From positions 62,001 through 126,000 of the forward strand of contig QQUF01000008.1 of NCBI GenBank assembly GCA_008501735.1: a stretch of DNA of 64,000 nucleotides. Reading direction: 5' to 3'. The translations under genes were made by a program, and so were the position numbers. The notes under the pieces were generated by a model. That model was not told the origin of the DNA. It saw only the letters and a list, made by a program, of their open reading frames with translations, and ran no database searches. How positions within the stretch are numbered: position 1 is the stretch's first letter; the number at the start of each line of letters is the position of its first letter. Positions 18,677 through 26,581 of the stretch are shown piece by piece. Source of the stretch: Calditrichota bacterium. Lineage in GTDB: Bacteria > CLD3.

Positions 18677-20167
18677 CTAATTTTTTTGCCAATTTTCGAT
18701 TTCAACAACACGAACAATTCCAAACTTATTTTTCAAATGAAAAATTATGTAAGGAAAGTCTTTTTGGGCTTCCAAAGCACTTCGTAACTCGGCAATTGTT
18801 TCTACTTTTGTTTTACCAACCCGTGTAATTAATTCCTCGGTTTCCATACCGACTCTTCTCGCAGGACTAAAGTAATCGATGTCGGTAACAAGAACTCCTT
18901 GGGTAATTTCTTCAAACTCATAAAGTTCAGCAAGTTTTTTGTTCAAATCCCTGACTTTGATTCCAAGACCTTCGATTCTGTTTGTTCTTTCGGTGATTCT
19001 TGCAACTTCTCGTTCTCGTTTAATTTCTTGCAAAGTAACGTCAAAAAGCATTTCTTCACCGTTTCGGTTAATTTTTACAGAAATTGTTTCTCCGGGTTTT
19101 TTAATACCGACAACTCCTTGAAGTGCGTTTGGTTGAGAAAGCATTTTTCCGTTTACTTCTAAAATTATGTCGCCTCTTTTCAAACCTGCTTGGTCAGCTG
19201 CTTTACCTTCCATAACAGCTCCAATCAAAACTCCTTGTGGATATTTTAGACCAACGTTTTTTGCAATTTCATCGGTTACTTCACTAATCATTACTCCAAG
19301 GTAACCACGTTTCACTTCACCGAAATCAACAAGGTCTTTTGCGACTCGAATTGCTAAATTTATCGGAATTGCAAAACCATAACCTTCAAAAGTTCCTGTT
19401 CTTGAAGCGATTGCAGTGTTCATTCCAATCACTTCACCTTTTAAGTTGATTAAACCTCCTCCACTGTTTCCCGGGTTTATTGCTGCATCTGTTTGAATGA
19501 AAGTCTCGATTGAGTAAGAATCTCGCATAATATTTAAATCTCTGTTCAAAGCACTAACAATTCCAGTTGTAACTGTTGAAGTCAAATCTAAAGGAGTTCC
19601 AATTGCTAAAACCCATTCACCGACATTAATCGAATCTGAGTTTCCAATTGCTGCGATTGGTAGGTTTTCGCCTTCTATTTTCAAAATTGCGATGTCGGTA
19701 AGTTGGTCGCTTCCGATAATTTTTGCCTCGAACTCTCTTCTGTCGGTCAGTTTGACAGTAATTTTATCGGCATTATCAACTACGTGGTAATTTGTCAGAA
19801 TATAACCTTTGGGGTCAATTACGATTCCTGAACCAACGCCATTTTCATTGTAACCATCAAAAGGCATATTAAAACGGTTAAATAATTTGGAGTCCTCTTC
19901 ACTGATATCTACTAATTTTTCACTTTTAACTGTTGCAATTGCAGGAGTGAGTTTTTGTGAAATCTCTACGAATGCCTTGCTCATCACTTGTGCAGAAACC
20001 ACGACCTCAGAGACACTGTTTTCCTGTAGCTTGGTAACTTCAAGTGGTGGATTTGAGTTTTCAGCCTCAACAAAATCAGTAACGTCAAATGTAATCGTCA
20101 GAAAAAGTCCGAACAAAATCCCGAAAACCAAAAAGGCAGATTTCTCTAAGAAGTTTGTAAGTTTCAT
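18677..20167 (-). CDS. HtrA/DegP-type periplasmic serine protease
   Basis: This 496-residue trypsin-like protease/chaperone acts in envelope protein quality control. An N-terminal membrane segment (residues 9-28) probably acts as an anchor or uncleaved signal. The catalytic triad is complete: His128 in TNYHVVDNA, Asp158 in QLTDIAILK and Ser235 in NPGNSGGGL. The first PDZ domain starts near GYLGVMISEV. A second, more divergent PDZ (GLGIKVRDLNKKL... to the C-terminus) follows. It is divergently arranged with lptF, separated by 121 bases. Confidence 0.93.
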   Translation of the reverse strand: MKLTNFLEKSAFLVFGILFGLFLTITFDVTDFVEAENSNPPLEVTKLQENSVSEVVVSAQVMSKAFVEISQKLTPAIATVKSEKLVDISEEDSKLFNRFNMPFDGYNENGVGSGIVIDPKGYILTNYHVVDNADKITVKLTDRREFEAKIIGSDQLTDIAILKIEGENLPIAAIGNSDSINVGEWVLAIGTPLDLTSTVTTGIVSALNRDLNIMRDSYSIETFIQTDAAINPGNSGGGLINLKGEVIGMNTAIASRTGTFEGYGFAIPINLAIRVAKDLVDFGEVKRGYLGVMISEVTDEIAKNVGLKYPQGVLIGAVMEGKAADQAGLKRGDIILEVNGKMLSQPNALQGVVGIKKPGETISVKINRNGEEMLFDVTLQEIKREREVARITERTNRIEGLGIKVRDLNKKLAELYEFEEITQGVLVTDIDYFSPARRVGMETEELITRVGKTKVETIAELRSALEAQKDFPYIIFHLKNKFGIVRVVEIENWQKN

Positions 20168-20288
20168 TTAACAACTTTATTTTTTAACTTTGGAAGTTTT
20201 TAAATAGAAAAAACAATTGCTAACTATCTATAACTAAATGAGAGTCAATTCTGTTTCAAAAATTTACAGATAAATATATTTTTTAACA

Positions 20289-21635
20289 ATGTTTAAACTG
20301 AACTACTACATTTTTAAAGAACACGTCGGACCTTTCTTTTTGGCTTTGATGATAATTTTGTTCTTGCTCATCGTAAATTTTCTAATTGGAAATGTAGAAA
20401 GACTTCTTGGAAAAGGCTTACCAATTCAAGTCATTCTCGAATTTATCGTTTTGAATTTGGCTTGGATTGTTGCACTCGTAATTCCAATGGCAGTTTTGGT
20501 TGCGACTTTGATTGCTTTCGGAAGACTTTCCGCAGACAACGAAATTATTGCTCTCAAAAGTGCAGGTGTAAATCTTTACAAACTTGCAATTTTCCCTGTT
20601 TGTGCTGCCGGAATTTTATGTTCGGTTTTGATTTATTTTAACAACTACATTGTTCCCGACGCAAATTACAGAGCTTCTACTTTGAAAAGAGACATTATCA
20701 AAAAGAAACCAACTTTGTTAATCGAAGAGGGTGTTTTCGTTGACGAAATTCCGAACCACAAAATTCTCGTTCGCAGAAAGCCCGAAGACCCGAATTCCCC
20801 AAAAATCTTCGATATTTTGATTTATGATTTCTCAGACCCAAAGTATCAAACCACAATTTCAGCCGAAGAAGGTGAACTAACTCTTTCACAAGACGGCGAA
20901 TTTATGGTAATGACTCTTTTCAATGGCGAACTCACAAAAGTTGAGACGAGAAATTTTGAAGAACTTCAAGTAATGAAATTCGACAAACAAGTAATTACAA
21001 TGGAGGCAGATTTGGGTTTTAGCAGAGATGACGAATATAAAAGACAAAAGAGAGACGTTGAAAAAACACTTGACGAACTAAAAGCAACCATTGAAGCCGA
21101 CAACAAAATTATTTCAAACACTCAAAACGACATTAACAAAATCACGAAAACAGTTTTTGATTTTTACTACGAGGAAAGTGAAAATCCACCAATGTCAGTA
21201 AAATCTTTAGCAAAAACTAAAAACGATTCTTTGAGTTATTACAAATTTATTGGGAATGTGAACCGAAGGAATCTGAGCAAAGTCGGTTACTTACTCAAAA
21301 AAATATCAAACAAAGAAGAAAACATAAAACAAAATCTTGTTGAGATTCACAAAAAATACGCCATTCCTGTCGCCTGCATTGTTTTCGTTTTACTCGGAAT
21401 GCCACTTGGAATTCTCTTTCGTAAAAGTGGAATTTCTGTCGGTGGAAGTATCAGTATGCTTTTCTTTTTAGTTTACTACGCATTTCTGATTCAAGGAGAA
21501 GCACTTGCCGACAAAGGAATAATTTCGCCGTTTTTGGGAATGTGGAGTGCAAACATAATTCTTACACTTCTTGGATTCTTCCTGCTTTTTTGGGCAATTG
21601 AAGAAAAGAAAGTCACTTTCAGGAAAGCTCAATGA
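20289..21635 (+). CDS. lptF: LptF-like LPS-export permease (YjgP/YjgQ family)
   Basis: This is one of the two permease subunits of the LptB2FG ABC transporter that extracts lipopolysaccharide from the inner membrane. Six membrane segments are predicted, three at each end. A periplasmic jellyroll-like domain lies between them (about residues 120-350), with an inserted charged coiled segment (KRDVEKTLDELKATIEADNK...). The motif ADNEIIALKSAGVNLYKL is the conserved coupling helix. At 448 residues it is longer than E. coli LptF because of the coiled insertion. It overlaps lptG by 4 bases. I chose LptF over LptG from gene order, so that distinction is tentative. Confidence 0.85.
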   Translation: MFKLNYYIFKEHVGPFFLALMIILFLLIVNFLIGNVERLLGKGLPIQVILEFIVLNLAWIVALVIPMAVLVATLIAFGRLSADNEIIALKSAGVNLYKLAIFPVCAAGILCSVLIYFNNYIVPDANYRASTLKRDIIKKKPTLLIEEGVFVDEIPNHKILVRRKPEDPNSPKIFDILIYDFSDPKYQTTISAEEGELTLSQDGEFMVMTLFNGELTKVETRNFEELQVMKFDKQVITMEADLGFSRDDEYKRQKRDVEKTLDELKATIEADNKIISNTQNDINKITKTVFDFYYEESENPPMSVKSLAKTKNDSLSYYKFIGNVNRRNLSKVGYLLKKISNKEENIKQNLVEIHKKYAIPVACIVFVLLGMPLGILFRKSGISVGGSISMLFFLVYYAFLIQGEALADKGIISPFLGMWSANIILTLLGFFLLFWAIEEKKVTFRKAQ

Positions 21636-22708
21636 GAAAACTCACTTGGTACATTGCCAAAAAATACTGCCTTTTTACACTGTTTTCTCTCGTTGGCTTT
21701 TGGACGATTTTCGTCACTGTGAATCTCATCGAAACAGGCAAAAAATTTATTCAAAATGATACTCCTGTTGACATTATTTTAGATTATTACATTCACTTTA
21801 CACCACAAATTATTTCTCTTTCGGTTCCAGTTGCTTGTTTGCTTGGAGCACTTTTTACAATGGGCGGACTTTCCAAACACAACGAAGTTACTGCAATGCG
21901 TGCTTGTGGAATTAGTGTTTTGAGAATAATTGCTCCTGTTATGACAATTGCCTTTTTGTGTTCAATCGGACTTTTCTTTTTTACTGAAATTATTGTTCCT
22001 GAAAATAATCGCAAGAAAGACGAAATTCGTGAAGTTTACGTGAAAGGCAGAAGGGCTTTAGACGAAATCCGCGAAAGGCATTTGACAATTCAAGTTGGAA
22101 ATCACAAGACTCTTTACATTTCAAATTTCGATTTCAAAAAAAATATCGGATTCAAAGCCTACGTTTTACAAGTCAAAGACGACAAAGCACTTTACCGAAT
22201 TGATGCTCAACAAGTCGCTTACAAAGATTCTGCTTGGGTTTTTTCAAACGGTAAAATCCGTTACTTTACTGAAGAAGGAACAAAGTTTGAAACTTTCACC
22301 AAAACTGATACAATCCAAATCGGTGTAAACCCTGACGACTTGATTTTAAGTCGTTACAGACCGGAAACTCTTGGTTACTTTGAACTTGAAAGTTTCATTG
22401 ACAGACTCAAAGGTCTTGGTGCAAATTTCAAGAAATGGGAAGTTGAGAAATTCCATAAACTTTCATTTCCATTTGCTGTTGTGATTGTAACACTTGTTGG
22501 AGTTTCTCTTGGAACAGAAAGGCACAAAAGCGGTGCTGCAAGAAGTTTCATTTTTAGCTTCTTTTTTCTCTTTGTTTACTACGGAGTTTTTAAATTCACA
22601 AAAATTGCCGGAGTAACGGGCGACCTCTCGGAAATAGTTTCAGCTTGGATTGCAAACGTAATCTTTTTCATTTTCGGCTTAGGATTTTACCAAAAAGCAA
22701 AACGCTAA
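21632..22708 (+). CDS. lptG: LptG-like LPS-export permease (YjgP/YjgQ family)
   Basis: This 358-residue partner permease has the six-helix arrangement and the coupling motif KHNEVTAMRACGISVLRI. A periplasmic domain lies at about residues 100-250, followed by GVSLGTERHKSGAARSF (the conserved cytosolic loop) and three C-terminal helices. It would form LptB2FG with the preceding gene, moving LPS toward LptC/LptA. LptB is not in the window. The ATG overlaps the lptF stop (ATGA), and lptF ends in TGA. Confidence 0.88.
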   Translation: MRKLTWYIAKKYCLFTLFSLVGFWTIFVTVNLIETGKKFIQNDTPVDIILDYYIHFTPQIISLSVPVACLLGALFTMGGLSKHNEVTAMRACGISVLRIIAPVMTIAFLCSIGLFFFTEIIVPENNRKKDEIREVYVKGRRALDEIRERHLTIQVGNHKTLYISNFDFKKNIGFKAYVLQVKDDKALYRIDAQQVAYKDSAWVFSNGKIRYFTEEGTKFETFTKTDTIQIGVNPDDLILSRYRPETLGYFELESFIDRLKGLGANFKKWEVEKFHKLSFPFAVVIVTLVGVSLGTERHKSGAARSFIFSFFFLFVYYGVFKFTKIAGVTGDLSEIVSAWIANVIFFIFGLGFYQKAKR

Positions 22709-22725
22709 AATTTTAAAGGAAAAAT

Positions 22726-23556
22726 TTGCAACAAACTAAAAATACAATTTTCGTTTTAATTCTCATTTTTTGCTTCTTGAATCCACTTCAAGCTCAGGAA
22801 CAAGAAATTATCAAACCAAAAGAATTTGTTGTAACACCTCTAAAAAGTCTTAGCAAACCTTTTAGCTTCAAAAAATCTTTTCTAACAAAAGCAGGCTTAC
22901 TAACTACGGGAGTGATTCTTTCATCTTTTGCAGACAAGTGGATTCAAGAAAGAGCTCAAGACAGTCAAAAAAGTCTTCTTCAAAAAGTTTCTGACAAAAC
23001 TACGATTCTTGGAAATCATTTTATTGCTCCGGGAATTGCAGCGGTTTTGGCTGTTTCAGGGTTGGTAACAAGCGACAACTACTTAGCAAACACAGGAATT
23101 CAAGCTATTCAATCTTTCGGATTAGGTATGACTTTTACACTTGGAACAAAGATGCTTTTTGGCAGACACAGACCTTACGACGAAGAAACAAACGAAATTT
23201 TCAACGATAACAAAAGTTTTAAAGGAATCGGTTGGCACGAAAAAGTAAACCAATCTTTTGCTTCAGGACATTCAACAGCTGTTTGGTCGGTTTCAACAGT
23301 CATTGCTAACCGTTACGACAACGTTTTTGTGAAGTCAGTTGCTTACTCAACAGCAAGCCTTGTTTCGTTGACAAGACTTTACAACAACAATCATTGGTTT
23401 TCTGACGTTGTCGCAGGAAGCTTAATAGGTTACTTTAGTGCTTTGTCAATTTTGGAAATTAACGAAAATGATGTCTTTAACAAAAGTGGCTTAACTGTTT
23501 TACCAACTCAGGTTTCAACCAATTCTTTTGGCTTACAAGCAGTTTTGAGATTTTAG
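22726..23556 (+). CDS. PAP2-family membrane-associated phosphatase
   Basis: This 276-residue protein carries the three phosphatidic-acid phosphatase motifs: KMLFGRHRP (KX6RP type), SFASGHSTAVW with the catalytic-site histidine, and TRLYNNNHWFSDV (SRX5HX3D type, with Thr for Ser). The signal peptide ends near LQAQ, so the enzyme faces the periplasm. Substrates of such enzymes include undecaprenyl diphosphate, phosphatidylglycerol phosphate and lipid A; which applies here is unknown. The start is TTG at 22726 behind AAAGGA. It sits 17 bases after lptG and before the Omp85-like gene, so a role in envelope lipid dephosphorylation is likely. Confidence 0.88.
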   Translation: MQQTKNTIFVLILIFCFLNPLQAQEQEIIKPKEFVVTPLKSLSKPFSFKKSFLTKAGLLTTGVILSSFADKWIQERAQDSQKSLLQKVSDKTTILGNHFIAPGIAAVLAVSGLVTSDNYLANTGIQAIQSFGLGMTFTLGTKMLFGRHRPYDEETNEIFNDNKSFKGIGWHEKVNQSFASGHSTAVWSVSTVIANRYDNVFVKSVAYSTASLVSLTRLYNNNHWFSDVVAGSLIGYFSALSILEINENDVFNKSGLTVLPTQVSTNSFGLQAVLRF

Positions 23557-23701
23557 AAAGAAGGAGTCAGGAGAAGAGGTTGTTTTGGCTTTAAATTCAA
23601 GACTTTCTCTAAAAAAGAGTAGGGTTGCTGGCTTTAGCCTGTTTTTTTTAGTGTATTCCGTGGGCAAGTTTCTTTTTTGATTTTAGGTTTCTAAAAAATT
23701 T

Positions 23702-24961
23702 ATGAAACAGACTTTACTAATAAAATTTCTGGCTTTAATTCTGACTTTCGGAATTTGTAATTTCGCATTTTCTCAAAGTGCGGAAAACGATTCCACCGAA
23801 ACAAGTTTCCCCGAGAAAGTTAAAAATCGTTCTACTTTTGAAAGCATTTTAGCTTTTCCCGGGAAAGCAATTTACTTCCCTTTTGACGTTAGTTTTAAAA
23901 TTCTTGAACAATCCTATCACTACTTGTTTGACCTCAGAGCAATTGAAAGATTCAAAGAATTCTTGACAACAGAAGACGGAAGAATCGGAATTCGCCCAAC
24001 TGCAAATTCTCTTAATGGTTATGGAGCAAGGCTCTTTCTTTACAACGTTTTGGGAAAGACAAAGATTAACGCAACCACTCAATTTGGAGAGTTCCCAAAA
24101 GCAAATTCAACTTTCGAAATAGCTTTTCCAAAAGACTCCTTTCTAAATGGCTCACTGACATTTTTTAATGAATACAACTACAGACCAAACGCTAATTTTT
24201 TCGGAATTGGGAACAGAACCAATCACGCAGATTCGACATTTTTGGAAGAACAATTCAAAAGCACTTTGATTTATAAATTTGACTTGAGCAAAAACTTCTC
24301 CGTTGGTTTGGACTTTGGTTATGACTTAATCGAAATCGGAAAAGGTGAAACTCCGAACACCCCACAAATTTCAAGACATTACACAGGAGTTGGAGAAAGA
24401 GCTCATTTTCTCGAGACAGCTTCGTTTTTAAAAGCAAATTTTACCGATAACTCAGGAAGCCCAAATGCAGGAAATAATTCTTTGCTAAGATTCGGCTACA
24501 ACCAATCTGTTGACGACGACAAATTCAGCAATTTACTTTTTGCATTCACAACAGAGCAATTCTTAGAAATTTACCACAAAAGAACAATTTCTCTAAAACT
24601 CGGAACAGATTGGCGAATTAAAGCAGGAGCAGGAGATGAAATTGCTTTTTACAACTTAGCTTTTGTAGGTGGAAATGAAATTCTAAGAGGTTTTGACAAC
24701 AAAAGGTTTAGAGACAGAGGAAACGCTTTCGGGATTTTCACTTACAAGTTTCCTGTTTGGAAAGTCATTGATGGAGTTATTTTTTACGAAAGAGGAAGAG
24801 TTTTTAAAAATGTTGATGATTTTTCTTTCAATAATTGGAAAGAATCTTTTGGAGGTGGTTTGAATTTCTGGACAGAAAACGGAGTCGTTTTTCAACTGAC
24901 AGCCTCTCACAGCAGAGAAAATTCTTTTCTCTTTGCCTTCAATTTCAATGCAGGAATTTAG
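23702..24961 (+). CDS. Omp85/BamA-like outer-membrane beta-barrel
   Basis: This 419-residue protein has a signal peptide (residues 1-24, ending AFSQ) and a C-terminal barrel of the bacterial surface-antigen type. The tell-tale segment is EILRGFDNKRFRDRGNAFG, with the RGF motif of lid loop 6 in Omp85 proteins, and the chain ends in alternating aromatic beta strands. POTRA domains are not evident in the roughly 120 residues before the barrel, so this is a short Omp85 relative and not BamA itself. It lies 145 bases after the PAP2 gene and 3 bases before the kinase-like lipoprotein gene, so the three may form one envelope module. Confidence 0.8.
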   Translation: MKQTLLIKFLALILTFGICNFAFSQSAENDSTETSFPEKVKNRSTFESILAFPGKAIYFPFDVSFKILEQSYHYLFDLRAIERFKEFLTTEDGRIGIRPTANSLNGYGARLFLYNVLGKTKINATTQFGEFPKANSTFEIAFPKDSFLNGSLTFFNEYNYRPNANFFGIGNRTNHADSTFLEEQFKSTLIYKFDLSKNFSVGLDFGYDLIEIGKGETPNTPQISRHYTGVGERAHFLETASFLKANFTDNSGSPNAGNNSLLRFGYNQSVDDDKFSNLLFAFTTEQFLEIYHKRTISLKLGTDWRIKAGAGDEIAFYNLAFVGGNEILRGFDNKRFRDRGNAFGIFTYKFPVWKVIDGVIFYERGRVFKNVDDFSFNNWKESFGGGLNFWTENGVVFQLTASHSRENSFLFAFNFNAGI

Positions 24962-24964
24962 CCA

Positions 24965-26578
24965 ATGAGAATAGCTATTTTAATTTTTGCCTTTCTTACC
25001 TTAGGTTGCTCTTCAAACAGAAAATTTGTAGCCCAAAAGCCAATTCCTTCCGACACGAGAAAAATTGAAAAACCATTTTCTCGGGACCCTTCACTTTCAG
25101 TTGAAATTATCGATAAAACCTTCAACTACCAACTCAAGCAAATCTTTGATTTTCCACGTAGTTTTAGAAAATTAGTTGGGGAACCTTACCAATCTTTGAA
25201 TGTGGACAATTTCGATAACGTTCCAAATTCCTCTTGGTTCACAAACAGAAACGGATTTCAGGAAATGTCTCTCGAAGAAATCCGAAAAGGTCCGAATAAA
25301 GCTCTTGGTCCTGACACAACAGGAACTTGGAAAATTGTTTCGGTAAAAACAGCAGGAGTTACTCCGGGCTTCACAATCGTTGACTCAAAAGGTGCAAAAT
25401 ACGTTATAAAATTTGACCCTTTACGATTTCCCGAACTTGCAAGCGGAACGGAAGTTGTTGGAACAAAATTAATGTTTGCCGCAGGTTACAATGTTCCTGA
25501 AAATTACATCGCTTACTTAAATCCTGAAAAATTGGTCTTGAGTCCTGAAGCGAAATTAAACTACAAATTCGACAAAAAAAGACCAATGACTCAAGAAGAC
25601 TTAGAAGTGATTCTCAAAAAAGTGAACCCAAATGGTGAAAAGAGAATTCGCGTTTTGGCAAGTCGTTTTCTTAGTGGAATTCCAATTGGACCTTGGACTT
25701 ACACAGGAACTCGTAAAGACGATCCGAACGATATTTTTTCACACGAAAACAGGCGTGAAATTCGTGGACTCTACATTTTATGTTCTTGGATTAATCACGC
25801 CGATATGAAAGAAGAAAATACTTTGGATATGTTTGATGAGGGCTTTGTAAAACATTACTTGATTGACTTTGGTGCTTCAATGGGTTCAAACAGTACAAAT
25901 GTTAGCAATCCGCGAAGAGGACAAGCGAACAGCTTAGATTTGAAACATTCCTTAATTCGTTTGGCAACTCTTGGTTTGTACGTCTTTCCTTATGAAAGAG
26001 CTGAGCAGAAAATCATTTACCCTTCTGTTGGATACTTAGAGAATGACCTTTTTCACCCGAATAAATGGAATCCGATGTATCCTGTTCCTGCTTTTGAAAA
26101 TCTAACAAAACAAGATGCATTTTGGGGAACAAAAATCGTAACATCTTTTTCTGACGAGCAAATTCAAGCAGCGGTTTTAGAAGGGCAATTCTCAGACCCG
26201 AATGCTGCAAAATATTTAGAAAAGTTTTTGATTGAACGTCGAGATAAAATTGGAAATTATTGGTTTTCAAAAATCAATCCACTTGACAATTTTGAAATCG
26301 AAAATGAAACTTTACATTTTGAAGACCTTGCATTTTCAAGAGGTTTTGCTAAATCTGAAAAGACTAACTACAAAGTTGAAGTTTTTAATCAGAAGAAGTT
26401 GATTTCTTCTCAAGAAACAAAAGAAACAAGTTTCAGACTTCTCCAAAAACTAAAAGGACAAGAAAAAATTACTCTTTCAATTCTTACCAAGAGAAAAAAA
26501 CTAGAAGTTGAGCCAATCAGAGTTTATTTAAAACTGGAAAACTCTGATTGGAAAATTTTAGGAATTGAGAGAGAATAG
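24965..26578 (+). CDS. Lipoprotein with protein/PI-kinase-like motifs
   Basis: This 537-residue protein has a clear lipobox (LTLGC, Cys15). The central part shows an ordered set of kinase-fold motifs: KYVIKFDP (Lys149, like the ATP-binding VAIK lysine), GTEVVGTKLM (Glu163, like the helix-C glutamate), WINHADMKEENTL (Asp280 and Asn285, matching HxD-x4-N) and YLIDFGAS (Asp301-Phe-Gly, the DFG magnesium motif). This pattern is that of the protein kinase/PI-kinase/HipA/FAM20 superfamily, with the spacing of HRDxxxxN and DFG. The residues look catalytic and not decayed. A lipid-anchored, extracytoplasmic kinase-like protein beside an Omp85-like barrel is unusual. The assignment comes from motifs only and needs profile or structure support. 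It converges on the TonB receptor gene with 3 bases between them. Confidence 0.65.
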   Translation: MRIAILIFAFLTLGCSSNRKFVAQKPIPSDTRKIEKPFSRDPSLSVEIIDKTFNYQLKQIFDFPRSFRKLVGEPYQSLNVDNFDNVPNSSWFTNRNGFQEMSLEEIRKGPNKALGPDTTGTWKIVSVKTAGVTPGFTIVDSKGAKYVIKFDPLRFPELASGTEVVGTKLMFAAGYNVPENYIAYLNPEKLVLSPEAKLNYKFDKKRPMTQEDLEVILKKVNPNGEKRIRVLASRFLSGIPIGPWTYTGTRKDDPNDIFSHENRREIRGLYILCSWINHADMKEENTLDMFDEGFVKHYLIDFGASMGSNSTNVSNPRRGQANSLDLKHSLIRLATLGLYVFPYERAEQKIIYPSVGYLENDLFHPNKWNPMYPVPAFENLTKQDAFWGTKIVTSFSDEQIQAAVLEGQFSDPNAAKYLEKFLIERRDKIGNYWFSKINPLDNFEIENETLHFEDLAFSRGFAKSEKTNYKVEVFNQKKLISSQETKETSFRLLQKLKGQEKITLSILTKRKKLEVEPIRVYLKLENSDWKILGIERE

Positions 26579-26581
26579 GAA

